Source: Dehalococcoidia bacterium
Lineage (GTDB): Bacteria > Chloroflexota > Dehalococcoidia > GIF9 > AB-539-J10
Assembly: GCA_007129495.1 (NCBI GenBank)
Contig: SKVJ01000057.1
Coordinates: forward strand, 1 to 64,000
Length of the DNA stretch: 64,000 nt
Direction of reading: 5' to 3'
Shown here: positions 53,884 through 63,653 of the stretch, piece by piece
How the letters are laid out: every line of letters starts with the position of its first letter
Numbering within the stretch: position 1 is the stretch's first letter
Program-made: the position numbers and the translations under genes
The notes under the pieces: model-generated
What the model was told of the DNA's origin: nothing
Databases searched by the model: none
Seen by the model: only the letters and a program-made list of their open reading frames with translations

Positions 53884-56800
53884 TCAGTGATCGGTTGCAG
53901 TACGCACTGCAGAGAGCTCGTGCGTTATGCCGGTCGTGGTAAAGACGAGTACTGTATGTATGAGAGGTGCGGCAAGGGATAGTATCCGCTGCAGTGCGAC
54001 CCTGTAGATCTCCATCTGCGAGCGGTATAGCTCGGCGCGTGTTGCCACAGCCTTCGCAGGCACGTCGTCGGTCTTGAAATCGTAGATGGTTGCTGACTGT
54101 GGTGTGTCGTTGGCATCCATCTGTATTACCACGCGGTCGAAGCTGCCCGTGATCCACCGGTTGCCCAGCACAACGTCGAAGCGACGCTCTCGCCACAAGG
54201 TCGCGTTACCGCCGGGATGGCGCAACACGTTTCGCAGTCCGGGGAGCTTCATCGCGTGATCAAAATGGTCCAGCGCGCTACGTCGCACGTCTTCGTCGGC
54301 GGTCGTTTCGCGACTCCACTGCGTCGTAACCGACTTGACGTTTACCTCATCCTCCCACGTGACCTTTCGCATCAGCTCGTGTACTGCGATACCGGCATCG
54401 AGACGCCGCCTGCGTTCGGGGCTGAAGAGTTCGGCAGCACTTTCCTCGATCATCTCGGAGTCGGACGGCCGTATCGCAACAAGACCGGCCCTGTATGAAC
54501 GCCGGTGTGCGAGTCCTATCGTTGCGGGCGCTGGTTCGATGGATGGTGCCGGGGTTGGACGGATCGGAAACTCGTCGAACCAGCGCTCATCTGCATCTAC
54601 TCCGGTCACCGGATAGAGACAGGTGAAGACCTCACCACCGAGGTTGAGTGGCCGTCCGTCTTTCTCAGTCGCCTTCATGTTCCCGACGAGACGTTCCTTG
54701 ATGAGGGTGGCCTGGTTAAAGGCCGACGCGGTCTTCCCAGGGAACGACGTTACGATGTATAGTCCGCGCCTCGCGCGTGTCATAGCCACGTACAGGAGAC
54801 AGAGCGACTCGAATGTGGTATTGGCATCCGCTTCCTCGATCTCTGCGCGCAGCGTTTCGTCACACTCCGCTACAGCCCGCCGCGGAATCTCCAACGCCCA
54901 CCTCGGTTCCTGGGTGGACGCGTCTCGCGAGAGGATGAAATTGAGATCTCTGGTCTGCAGCATGTTGTGCTTGTCCAACTCCGGAAGGACCACGATATCA
55001 AAGCCGAGCCCCTTGGCTTGGTGCACGGTCATCACTCGTATGACATCTCTGGCTCCGGTGTCGTGGAACTCGTACCGGTCGATGTGGCTGAGAAACTGGT
55101 TACAGTCCGAGCTGCCGCCACGGTCGTACTCTCCTGCGGCAGTCAGCAACTGCTCCACACGCAGCCGCCCGAATTCGTCGAGGGGGTGGGCCTTGTCAAG
55201 ACGCCCTGACCAGTCGCGCAGCGTCGATTGAAAACCTTCTGTCTGAACCTGCCGCAGAACAAGCAGGGTTAGCGAATCCCGGTCGAGACCAAGGTCAAGA
55301 AGTACTGCGCCAAGCGGACTCATCTGAAGATGCCGCCATGCGAACAGGTCGCCGGGGTGTGCTGCGCACGAGATGAGGGAGAGCAGCACCGCGACCACCG
55401 GGTTGTCCTTGATTGCCGCCCGTCCCTCGTGGATGATAACACTGCCGGGAAGATTCTGCCTCAGGTAGTTTACCAGGGTCTTTCCCTGCTGGTTGGAGCG
55501 TACGAGGATGGCAGTCGACAGTCCTCTCCTGAGCGGATCTATCTCCTGCAGCAGTCGAACGACAACCCGGTATCTGTCCTCGGTTCCGGGAGTGAGATTG
55601 CCGCTGTCACAGGGTGGCTCGATCACCGCGGCATAGCCTCGCTGCGGCACGTGGCCATGCGCACATTCGTGCGTCTGCCAGAACCTGTTCCACCAGTTGA
55701 CTGTATGGTCCGGAATGCTCGACTCCGCAAGATTGTCAAAGATCCTGTTCACCATGTCCATTACCGGTTGGCAAGAGCGGAAGGACTTCGTGAGCGGAAC
55801 CATCTCTATCTGCCCCGGATAGCGGTTGAGCGGTACATCGAACAGGCGGGGATTGCCGCCGCGCCACCCATATATGGCTTGCTTGACATCACCGACATAG
55901 AAGAACGTGCGGTGTCCGCTTCCATCCTGCAGTACCTCATCCACGAGGTTGCTCAACACCTCCCACTGCAGGTCACTCGTATCCTGGAACTCATCCAGCA
56001 GCCAGTGGTTAAGACGTGCATCGAGACGGTAGTCTATGTACAGGCGATTGTCCTCTCCGTCCACGCTGGTGAGCCTGGCACCTCCACTCAGTGTGTTACT
56101 CCCCGTCAGCAGGTATTGCGCATCAGTGAAGCTGATACGGCCATCTCGTCGCATTGCCTCGTCATATTGCTGCTCGTAAATCGCAAGCATTCGGTATATG
56201 CCCTGCGTTCTTGCCAGGGCTGCCTCTATATCGGTTCTGATGAGGTGTGTGGTGAGGGAAAGCACGTGGCGGGCCACGTCACCGGTCAGGTTGTACTTCG
56301 TCCGGTTCAGCTTCACGGTGGCGCTGCCCTCTCGCAGGTCGCTGATGCAGAGGCACAGCTTCTCGAACAGGTACTTGATGTCATGTGTCCATCCAGAGTT
56401 TATGCCGTAGTTCTTTGCTGCGGCGATGAAGGCATCCCAACGGGTCGCCGCATCCTCCGCCAGATTCAGTTCGGACAGGGCGCGCCGCAACTCCGTTGCT
56501 GACTGGCCGACATCTGTGGATCCGTCCATCCATGGTGTGCCGCAGGGCCAGATTGCCTCTTTGTGTCCCCAGAGGCCGGGGTCCGGAAGAGCGCGAATAT
56601 GTGCCTGGTATCGCGAGATGAATGCCGCGAGGTTTTCCTCGACCTGTTTGTTGCGTCGACCCAGGCTGGCCTGCTGGAAGGCGGACACGAAATCCCGTCG
56701 CGTCCGATTGTCACTACCGGTTCCAAGCCTGAAGATTTTGTCCAATATACTCTGCTGGACGGTTGTTGCTGCAGCGCCTTCAGAGTCCATCATCTCGAAG

Positions 56801-57177
56801 GATGGGGGAATCCCGAGCTCGAGAGGGAAACAGCGAAGAATGGCTGCTGTGAAGCTGTCGAGCGTTCCGACGCGTAGACGATGCAGGCTGTCGAACAGTC
56901 TGCGCAGTATCTCCGTGGCCTCTGCCGGGGTCAATCCCGGCCGGTTGAGTTGTGTTCCAAGCCTGGAGGCTGCCTCGCCGGACGAGGCGGCATTACACAG
57001 GTATGCCACAATGGAGTCGAAGATCTCTCCTGCTGCCTTGCGGGAAAATGTCAGTGCGACGATCTCCTCGGGCATCGCACCGCTCGCGAGCAGTCGTAAA
57101 TAGCGATGTGCGAGTTGGAACGTCTTTCCTGATCCAGCGGAGGCGGAGATGGCCTGGTGCCCGAGTTGCCCCGTCAT
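53884..57177 (-). CDS. addA: AddA-like UvrD helicase with C-terminal nuclease
   Basis: This 1097-residue protein combines a superfamily 1A helicase with a RecB-type nuclease. Helicase motifs are ASAGSGKT (12-19), LLDEFQDTSDLQWEVL (II), GDVKQAIYGWRGG (III), VMTVHQAKGLGFDIVVLPEL (V) and YVAMTRARRGLY (VI). The nuclease has AVHELM, GSFDRVV, IYDFKT (D1033, K1035) and SQMEIYR. It should unwind and resect double-strand breaks with its partner. It overlaps the AddB-like gene by four bases (ATGA). Confidence 0.9.
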   Translation of the reverse strand: MTGQLGHQAISASAGSGKTFQLAHRYLRLLASGAMPEEIVALTFSRKAAGEIFDSIVAYLCNAASSGEAASRLGTQLNRPGLTPAEATEILRRLFDSLHRLRVGTLDSFTAAILRCFPLELGIPPSFEMMDSEGAAATTVQQSILDKIFRLGTGSDNRTRRDFVSAFQQASLGRRNKQVEENLAAFISRYQAHIRALPDPGLWGHKEAIWPCGTPWMDGSTDVGQSATELRRALSELNLAEDAATRWDAFIAAAKNYGINSGWTHDIKYLFEKLCLCISDLREGSATVKLNRTKYNLTGDVARHVLSLTTHLIRTDIEAALARTQGIYRMLAIYEQQYDEAMRRDGRISFTDAQYLLTGSNTLSGGARLTSVDGEDNRLYIDYRLDARLNHWLLDEFQDTSDLQWEVLSNLVDEVLQDGSGHRTFFYVGDVKQAIYGWRGGNPRLFDVPLNRYPGQIEMVPLTKSFRSCQPVMDMVNRIFDNLAESSIPDHTVNWWNRFWQTHECAHGHVPQRGYAAVIEPPCDSGNLTPGTEDRYRVVVRLLQEIDPLRRGLSTAILVRSNQQGKTLVNYLRQNLPGSVIIHEGRAAIKDNPVVAVLLSLISCAAHPGDLFAWRHLQMSPLGAVLLDLGLDRDSLTLLVLRQVQTEGFQSTLRDWSGRLDKAHPLDEFGRLRVEQLLTAAGEYDRGGSSDCNQFLSHIDRYEFHDTGARDVIRVMTVHQAKGLGFDIVVLPELDKHNMLQTRDLNFILSRDASTQEPRWALEIPRRAVAECDETLRAEIEEADANTTFESLCLLYVAMTRARRGLYIVTSFPGKTASAFNQATLIKERLVGNMKATEKDGRPLNLGGEVFTCLYPVTGVDADERWFDEFPIRPTPAPSIEPAPATIGLAHRRSYRAGLVAIRPSDSEMIEESAAELFSPERRRRLDAGIAVHELMRKVTWEDEVNVKSVTTQWSRETTADEDVRRSALDHFDHAMKLPGLRNVLRHPGGNATLWRERRFDVVLGNRWITGSFDRVVIQMDANDTPQSATIYDFKTDDVPAKAVATRAELYRSQMEIYRVALQRILSLAAPLIHTVLVFTTTGITHELSAVRTATDH

Positions 57178-60017
57178 GGCTGCCAGGTCTCCATGAACTT
57201 TGTGAGGGAATCACCATCCACGTATCGGGAGGCATCCACCGGGAAGAGACTTTCGAAGTCTTCATGCCGCACCCTGGGCGAGGGGGGCCAGAAGCGGCGG
57301 TCTTGGATATCGGCTACGAGGCCATCGGCGCAGGCTCTTGCGGACCGCTGCAGAGGTTCGAGAAGACTTTCCCATGTGTCGACCGCCGTAGCCGACGTTT
57401 CTTTGGGTAGCTGGAAGTAGCCGGACGTGATCACAGCGTCGTTGCCGAGTTTCTGGGCAAGCATCATCACATAAAGCGGTAACTGCAGGTCAATCCACCG
57501 CCGTGGTTTTCCATCGACCTGTACGCGGGAGTACTCTGGCGCATCCTCTGTTTCGTTTGATAGGTGCTGTTCATGAGGCGTCTCGGGTTTGTCGGAGGTC
57601 TTGTAATCGAGAACACGGATTACCCCGGATGTGCGGTGGCGGTCGACCCTGTCTATCCTGCCACGCACGTGGACTGCACCGATGATTATCTCGGCCTGCT
57701 CCTCGTAGAGTATGATCTCCCAGCCCTGGGCCACCTGATCCGCCTGCACCCGCGCGGCAGCTTCGAGCCGGTCGCGCACCACGTCCAGTTGCAGTAAGAG
57801 ATGAAGGGGTGGATGTTGCCCGAAGCGCTGCCATGTCCATCTGTCCACCTGCCGGTGCAGAAAACCACGCAGGGCGCGTACGTCGTCACAACATCGCATC
57901 TCCACGTCGGCGGCCATTGAAGCCAGTGCTTCATGAACCACTGTGCCAAAGTCCCTCATGTCCATCTCCCTCTTTGTGTCTGTAAGCGGTTCCATGCGCA
58001 GCACGTGTTTGAGATAGAACCTGAATGGACACGCCAGATAGTCTCGGAGCGAAGTCACCGCCAGTCGGTCGGGCGGCCTTATCGAGACATCCTGCTCCAG
58101 CGGTTTTGACGGTTGAAGTGTGAAGCTGACGCTGGAAGGGACGCTGGGCTGTGTGTCATCCGGGTCGCCGAACAGCCGGAGTGCACGTTGGGGCAAGTCC
58201 TGGTTACTGCATCTCAGGAGTATTCGGGATGGCTTAAGTGGCTCTCCAGCCGGACCGTACTTGCCTGTGATGATGTACAGCCGACCGGAGTTGCGTCTTG
58301 ACTCGACCAGTGTACGGGTGAGGAAAATGTCGCGGGCAAGCCGATCGGATTCGCTTCGCAGTCCCAGCGTGCGCCTGAGCGACTCCGGCATGAATGCCTC
58401 GTCGCCGAGCTGCTGGGGAACTGCGCCGTCGTTCATGCCGGTGACTATCAGCAGCGGCGCGTCGTTCCATGCGATCTCAAGCCAGCCTTCAAGGTCGATG
58501 GACCCCGGCGGCCGTTCGGGTACATATCTGCCCTGCGCCAGATGTTCGAGCATCACATCGGTGGATTCGTGCGGTGTGAGCGGGAGCAGGGGCACACAGC
58601 CGGTGGAAAGCAGCGTCAGTGCTTCGTCGATCACGTCGGCAACAATTCGGAACTCCTGGTCGTCGTCCACCTCTGGAAGCAGCATTCTCGTGGAATAGAC
58701 CGTCTGCAGCAATGACCGGAGCATGGATTCCGGTGCCTCCTGTGATGCCCGTTCAAGCAACGGAAGGACTACCTTAATCATTTTGGTCAGTGCCGGCCAT
58801 GCGGGCGGATCTGCTCCATGCGGCGACACCCGCTCGATGATGTCATGAACGGTTTCCGGCAGGTGGGTATTCTGGAATGTGTCAAGCTCTGTGAGGAGTG
58901 TCTTGACGCCGATTCCGTGTTCGTCTTTCAGGTAGTTCATCGCATCGGGGTGGCGCAGAAAGCCAGACAGCGCTACGTACGACCATTCCGTGGCGAGCTT
59001 GTGAAACGCAGCCAGCAGCCTGAATAGGGGGTGTCTGGATAGTGGTGACCCGGAGGGGTTGAATATACGCACCCCGTGTTCTGCGAGGGCCGACTCCAGG
59101 TATGGAGCGACTGAGCTGTCGGGTACACCAAGTGCGGTGTCTCCCGGGCCGTACTCCTCCTGTTTCAGTATTCCGAGCGCGAGGATTGTCTGTCCTGCCG
59201 GAGAACTGGCAAGTTTCAGTGTGCTGTGGGGATCGGTCAACTCCACAGTTTCGTTCGTCCACATTCCTGCCACGGGGCGTCCCCATAGATCGAAGTAATC
59301 GGCCATAGTCTCAGGTGCGTGGATGAGCACATCCACGGGTATCATCTCTGACAGGTGTTCGAGCGCATGCAGCGAAAGCGGCGCGGGATCCGGCACACAT
59401 GCCAGAATGATTCGGTTAAACGTCTCGGGAAGCTCAGGCTGCCGGGCGCGGCGCAGGGTTTCGCTGCAGGCATCTGCCAGTCCTAGTTGCTGCAGATGTG
59501 AGACTACCTGCTCCTCCATTCTTGCGATATCCGTCCAGCGCGCGATCTCCTCGAGACTATCGCCGAACTGATCGACCACAGAACGTACGCTGTAGCCCTG
59601 TTCGGAGAGGGTCTCTCGTACTGACTGCAGCATTGCCCCGATGCGCAAAGCCCAGCGGAAATCACCTTCAGGCGTGGCGGCAGGAAAAAGACCCGGAAGC
59701 TCGGACGGGTCGATGCGCTGAAGCAGCGTAGCCCACACGGCAGCAACATCGAGGGGACTCGCGATGGATACGGCGGCATCATCGATCTGCAGAAGACGCG
59801 AGGGCGTCCGCAGCGATGGCGCCAGAAGGTAGGTTCCATATTCGGCGCAGAGTAGCGTCAGCGCCTCTCGGAGCCGCCTGCCAGCCTGCTGGGTTGGCAA
59901 CAGTACCAGGATGCTGCGGAGGTCAACAGGACCACCGGGATGCTCCGGGACGAGATAGTCCCGCACCTTCCGAATCACAGGTGCGTCCCATCCCAGGAAA
60001 TGGCGTTCCAACGTCAT
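57174..60017 (-). CDS. addB: AddB-like nuclease subunit without P-loop or Fe-S tail
   Basis: This 947-residue protein is the partner of AddA. The N-terminal half has an inactive helicase fold: the start LVLLPTQQAGRRLREAL has no Walker A. A SF1-like remnant appears at VTGMNDGAVPQQLGDEAF. The C-terminal third is a PD-(D/E)XK nuclease: LRDYLACPFRFYL, FGTVVHEAL, GRIDRVDR, VLDYKT (D804, K806) and QLPLYVMM. The three C-terminal cysteines of Firmicute AddB that bind Fe-S are missing. It resembles the alphaproteobacterial AddB type more than Bacillus AddB. No strong ribosome site is visible. Confidence 0.85.
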   Translation of the reverse strand: MTLERHFLGWDAPVIRKVRDYLVPEHPGGPVDLRSILVLLPTQQAGRRLREALTLLCAEYGTYLLAPSLRTPSRLLQIDDAAVSIASPLDVAAVWATLLQRIDPSELPGLFPAATPEGDFRWALRIGAMLQSVRETLSEQGYSVRSVVDQFGDSLEEIARWTDIARMEEQVVSHLQQLGLADACSETLRRARQPELPETFNRIILACVPDPAPLSLHALEHLSEMIPVDVLIHAPETMADYFDLWGRPVAGMWTNETVELTDPHSTLKLASSPAGQTILALGILKQEEYGPGDTALGVPDSSVAPYLESALAEHGVRIFNPSGSPLSRHPLFRLLAAFHKLATEWSYVALSGFLRHPDAMNYLKDEHGIGVKTLLTELDTFQNTHLPETVHDIIERVSPHGADPPAWPALTKMIKVVLPLLERASQEAPESMLRSLLQTVYSTRMLLPEVDDDQEFRIVADVIDEALTLLSTGCVPLLPLTPHESTDVMLEHLAQGRYVPERPPGSIDLEGWLEIAWNDAPLLIVTGMNDGAVPQQLGDEAFMPESLRRTLGLRSESDRLARDIFLTRTLVESRRNSGRLYIITGKYGPAGEPLKPSRILLRCSNQDLPQRALRLFGDPDDTQPSVPSSVSFTLQPSKPLEQDVSIRPPDRLAVTSLRDYLACPFRFYLKHVLRMEPLTDTKREMDMRDFGTVVHEALASMAADVEMRCCDDVRALRGFLHRQVDRWTWQRFGQHPPLHLLLQLDVVRDRLEAAARVQADQVAQGWEIILYEEQAEIIIGAVHVRGRIDRVDRHRTSGVIRVLDYKTSDKPETPHEQHLSNETEDAPEYSRVQVDGKPRRWIDLQLPLYVMMLAQKLGNDAVITSGYFQLPKETSATAVDTWESLLEPLQRSARACADGLVADIQDRRFWPPSPRVRHEDFESLFPVDASRYVDGDSLTKFMETWQP

Positions 60018-60204
60018 GATTCAGCCGTGGATGTAACAGCCATGGGCTTGTCGGACCCACTAGCATAAGCCAATGGTATCACGGACGTGTTGTGGCAGTG
60101 CGCGTCGACTATCCTTCCGGCCAAGATCGACGCATGCTGTCTCATCGGTCGGTAGTTCAGGCACGCTGGTGCCTTTCCGAGTTGTGTGGCGTGCAGAGGA
60201 GTCG

Positions 60205-60555
60205 CTACAGAGCACTGCAGGAGTCTTCGCCACGCAGAGGCACCATGCATACGAAGCGGAGAATGTCTTTGCCCGTATTCAGCAACTGGTGTTGTTCATT
60301 CGCTGGCACGAACAGTGCAGAGCCCTCCACCAGGGGCGATTCACCTGATTCACTCTTGAGCACGCCCTCTCCCTTAAGAATGAGTACCTCATGCTCGAAA
60401 TCATGGCAGTGGTCGGAACTGCCGCCTCCGGGGGGAACATCGAAAATGCGCATGGCAAATGTGGGCGCGCCGTCCTTCTTGCCGAATACAACACGTTTCT
60501 CTGCGCCTTGTCCATAAGGAACCGATGGTATTTCGCCTATATTGCGTATCAGCAC
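60205..60555 (-). CDS. Cupin-domain protein
   Basis: GTG with GGAGG six bases upstream starts this 116-residue single-domain cupin. Motif 1 is SSDHCHDFEHEVLILKGEG with the His, His and Glu ligands, and motif 2 is ALFVPANEQHQLLNTG with the second-site His. Such small cupins are sugar isomerases, dioxygenases or binding proteins. It lies 51 bases upstream of nothing recognisable and follows the epimerase gene on the same strand by about 50 bases, so cotranscription is likely. Confidence 0.87.
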   Translation of the reverse strand: MLIRNIGEIPSVPYGQGAEKRVVFGKKDGAPTFAMRIFDVPPGGGSSDHCHDFEHEVLILKGEGVLKSESGESPLVEGSALFVPANEQHQLLNTGKDILRFVCMVPLRGEDSCSAL

Positions 60556-60606
60556 GGGAATCCTCCAATCGAGAATAGTCTGTCAGCAGCGTCGCGGCTC
60601 TCGAAG

Positions 60607-61560
60607 TTACGGTATGTTTGGGTGGCGCGTTGTCTTCACAAAGTCCGCGACCGCTTCATCGAGATTGAAAACGGGCTGCCACCCCCAGTCGGTCCGCGCA
60701 AGTCTGTCGTCCAGTTTCTGCGGAATCGACCTGATAAAGGTCGTGATCTGGTCATCGGGATCGAAGCTGACTTGCGCATCAGGAACATGGCGCCTTATGG
60801 CGTCAGCTAGTTCCTGGGCTGTCACCACGAAACCATGGAGATTATAGCACCGGTGCGTGAGCGATGCATTATCGGCGGCAGCTATATCCATGAGGCTGCG
60901 AGCCGCATCCCGAATATAGAGCACTCCGGTAGGAGTCTCGGGAACCACGGGCATGGCGAAGGGGCGCCCCAGGGCTGCTTCCTCTACCGCCACAGAGGTA
61001 AACGCGGTCAATCCGGATGAAGCGGCGCGGCCAAGTCCGAATATCGGAGGGAAGCGGACGGCGCGGAAATCGAGATTGAAGCGGCGATGGTAGTACTCGC
61101 CCAATCGTTCACTGCAGACCTTGCTCACACCATACATGCTGGTTGGGTGCTGGGCGAAGTCGTTGGGCACCAGGTCGCGGGGAGCATCCGGGCCGAAGGA
61201 GGCAACACTGCTTGCATAAACCACCTGTTTGATGTCGCAGAGGCGGGCTGCCTCAAGGATATTGTAGGTGCCCGTGATGTTTACCTCGAATGCTGCTTGT
61301 GGTGTGGCTTCGCTCGTTGGCGGGAGCATGGCACCGGAATGGACCACTTGGTCAGGCTTGGCGGTAACCACGGCGTCCATGACTTCCGCCCAATTAGCGA
61401 GCGACCCCTTGAGGGACGTCACCTGTCCTGTGCTTTGCTGCACGAATGCATCGTCCGAGAGTATGTCTAAGAGGACGACCTCTCCTCCCGAGTCTGCCAA
61501 CATCTGAGCGAGGTATCTGCCAATGAATCCGAAGCCGCCGGTAATCAGGGTACGAGTCAT
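60607..61560 (-). CDS. NAD-dependent epimerase/dehydratase (extended SDR)
   Basis: GGAGG four bases before the ATG gives 317 residues. It shows the Rossmann motif TGGFGFIGRYLAQ, the acid after beta-2 (LLDILSDD), ASSVASFG, and the catalytic YGVSK. Overall pattern resembles UDP-sugar epimerases and the L-threonine 3-dehydrogenase-like group. The C-terminal half has FPPIFGLGRAASSGLTAF, which suggests substrate-specific loops, but no named substrate is supported. It precedes the cupin on the same strand. Confidence 0.88.
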   Translation of the reverse strand: MTRTLITGGFGFIGRYLAQMLADSGGEVVLLDILSDDAFVQQSTGQVTSLKGSLANWAEVMDAVVTAKPDQVVHSGAMLPPTSEATPQAAFEVNITGTYNILEAARLCDIKQVVYASSVASFGPDAPRDLVPNDFAQHPTSMYGVSKVCSERLGEYYHRRFNLDFRAVRFPPIFGLGRAASSGLTAFTSVAVEEAALGRPFAMPVVPETPTGVLYIRDAARSLMDIAAADNASLTHRCYNLHGFVVTAQELADAIRRHVPDAQVSFDPDDQITTFIRSIPQKLDDRLARTDWGWQPVFNLDEAVADFVKTTRHPNIP

Positions 61561-61615
61561 CGAACCTCCATTGTCGATAGCATGAAGACTGGTGTTAGAT
61601 GGTACACACGGTGGA

Positions 61616-62398
61616 TCATGCCACAGTCCCGGTTGCTGGCGTGTCGTGCGCGGCAGGCTTCTCCAAGCCTACGCGCCGATAATACATCTCAGGTATCTTG
61701 TCGGGATCTTTGTAGAAGAGCAGTGTACACGGCTTGTTCGGGTCGTGCGGATCGTACTCTTCGACGAGCCTCGTCGGTACACCCGACGCTTTCATCGCCA
61801 TTAACTCGTGCCATACTGAACAGTGGAGACAGTAGTACGAGACGTTCTCCTTGCCCCACGACCACGGGTAGGCCTTCTTCGTTACCCCAAGGTTGAACGG
61901 AGGGTCCGTTCGTGGAGGTGTGCCGTCAACGGGGCTGCCGCGGCGCATGCGTCCACCTGCTCCACAGGGGTCGCACGAGATCACGAACCTGTCCTCCTCT
62001 TCGCGTACCGTCAGTGCTCCCTGCTCGCCGGGACCCGAGCGATGCGCGCGCATCTGCTCGGTGTACCACTGCACCAGTTGTTTCTTCGTTTTGAGGTTCG
62101 TCAGTTGGTTCAGAAAGACGGCCGAGATCATCTGTTTTGAGTATTGCAGCACGTCCAGCAGACGTTCTTCGCCGCAGTTATCTGCGATCCACGTGAGCAA
62201 TCCGTACACCCAGTCGCAGTACAGATCATGCAATCCCTTCCCCTCGAGCTGTATGTAGTCAATCAGCGCGAGTGCGCTTTCCATGTCCCCGGCCTTCACT
62301 GCCTCGCGCAGCCTGTCGTACGAGCTTATACCAAGCTCTTCGATCGGTTCATCGACGCGCAGCGGTCTGCCGAGTAGTTCGTAGTCGATCTTCAGCAT
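61616..62398 (-). CDS. Uncharacterised double-CxxC protein
   Basis: This 260-residue protein starts with GGGAG seven bases upstream, three bases after the stop of the DRE-TIM gene. The N-terminal ~120 residues are helical. The C-terminal part has two cysteine pairs, CDPCGAGG (142-145) and YYCLHCSVWHE (190-193, with His197), and Cys224, so a zinc or Fe-S site is likely. The segment AYPWSWGKENVSYYC looks like a conserved core. I have a faint recollection of such proteins in Chloroflexota but no named family or function. Its operon neighbours make ketopantoate- or homocitrate-type products. Confidence 0.72.
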   Translation of the reverse strand: MLKIDYELLGRPLRVDEPIEELGISSYDRLREAVKAGDMESALALIDYIQLEGKGLHDLYCDWVYGLLTWIADNCGEERLLDVLQYSKQMISAVFLNQLTNLKTKKQLVQWYTEQMRAHRSGPGEQGALTVREEEDRFVISCDPCGAGGRMRRGSPVDGTPPRTDPPFNLGVTKKAYPWSWGKENVSYYCLHCSVWHELMAMKASGVPTRLVEEYDPHDPNKPCTLLFYKDPDKIPEMYYRRVGLEKPAAHDTPATGTVA

Positions 62399-62401
62399 GG
62401 A

Positions 62402-63631
62402 CTATCTCCCGGCCTTCACCGTGTGTGCGATATCCTTGAACTCTTCCTCGGTGAGCTGTCGCTTCACGTCGTGTGAGAAGAGCTTCACGCGCTTCAGGAC
62501 CTCGGCTCCCTGGTCCTTGTCGAGGTCCAGGTTGAGCTTCTCGGCCCACATGGCAACGGAGTCGATGCCGCTCTTCTTTCCCATGACATAGCACGGGTCT
62601 CGGTGTCCGACCAGTGAGGGTAGTATCGGCACGGTCTCGGTGGGATACTCGCTTCTGCTGTTGCGGTGCCAGCTCACCACCATCCCTGATTCGACGTCGT
62701 ACGTCTCCTCGCCTACGAACGGGCGATTGGGTCCCCGGCCAGCCAGCGTGGTGACCAGGTCGGAGAGTTCTGTCAGCATCTCGTACTTCAATCCTGCGTC
62801 TACGCCGTACAGGATTCGCAGCGCCATCACGGCCTCGATCATGGGACAGTTTCCTCCACCCTCGCCAATGCCGGTGACAGTGGAGTGAATCACCTCTCCC
62901 CCTTCGAGGACGGCCATGATGGTATTGGCTACTGCCATGCCGAAGTTATTGTGGAAGTGAATTTCGAGGGGCTTGCTGATTCGTTTGCGCATTGTGCGCG
63001 TATAGTATGAGGCGCCGTGGGGCGAGAGGACTCCGAATGTGTCCACGAGTCCGAGCGCATCCATGTGGCCTTCGGCAGCGACCCGCTCTATGAGCTTCAG
63101 AAACCAGTCGATATTCGAGCGCGTCGCATCCACCGGAAAGAAGGAGACGTAGAGTCCCTGTTCATGCGCAAACTGAGTCGCCTTGATGGAAAGGTCCGTG
63201 GCCTTCTCCATGGTCCACTTGTAGGAGTGTTCCACGAGGTGCTCAGATGACGGTATCTCGATAGTGACGCCGTCAACGCCGCAGTCGACGGCGCGTTTGA
63301 CGTCGTCGATCATGCACCTGCTCAGCACGAATATCTCGGGGCCGAGTTTCCGCCTTACGATCTCCTTGATGGCTGCCTCATCATTGGGTGAGACCGCCGG
63401 TGTTCCGGCCTCGACGCGGTGAATGCCTGACTCTGCCAGCTTCTCCGCGATTCGTATCTTCTCATCCCTGGTGAATACAATGCCTGCCTGCTGCTCTCCG
63501 TCGCGAAGAGTAACATCATGAATCCGGAGTTGCGCGGGAGGATTGAAGCCTGCCGTCACCTCATCAACGAAGTTCCATGGGCTCACGAACCAGTTGTCAG
63601 TCTTCCAGGGTTGTGATGCCTCTTGCCTCAC
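62402..63631 (-). CDS. DRE-TIM metallolyase (homocitrate/isopropylmalate synthase-like)
   Basis: A GTG with AAGGAG seven bases upstream starts this 409-residue enzyme. The TIM-barrel shows the DVTLRDGEQQAG motif, the VEAGTPAVSPNDE and the metal-binding IHFHNNFGMAVANT, followed by GIGEGGGNCPMIEAV. This places it among aldol-condensing enzymes that use pyruvate or acetyl-CoA type donors. The C-terminal extension (~330-409) is unlike LeuA's regulatory domain and resembles the end of homocitrate synthase-like proteins. It is 22 bases after panB and precedes the double-CxxC gene, giving a three-gene operon. Confidence 0.85.
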   Translation of the reverse strand: MRQEASQPWKTDNWFVSPWNFVDEVTAGFNPPAQLRIHDVTLRDGEQQAGIVFTRDEKIRIAEKLAESGIHRVEAGTPAVSPNDEAAIKEIVRRKLGPEIFVLSRCMIDDVKRAVDCGVDGVTIEIPSSEHLVEHSYKWTMEKATDLSIKATQFAHEQGLYVSFFPVDATRSNIDWFLKLIERVAAEGHMDALGLVDTFGVLSPHGASYYTRTMRKRISKPLEIHFHNNFGMAVANTIMAVLEGGEVIHSTVTGIGEGGGNCPMIEAVMALRILYGVDAGLKYEMLTELSDLVTTLAGRGPNRPFVGEETYDVESGMVVSWHRNSRSEYPTETVPILPSLVGHRDPCYVMGKKSGIDSVAMWAEKLNLDLDKDQGAEVLKRVKLFSHDVKRQLTEEEFKDIAHTVKAGR

Positions 63632-63653
63632 GGTACGTCTCCTTCGTACTGGA

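Noticed and set aside
55330-56502. A 390-codon plus-strand open frame
   Set aside because: It is antisense to the motif-rich AddA-like gene; GC-rich codon use of the true gene explains its length.
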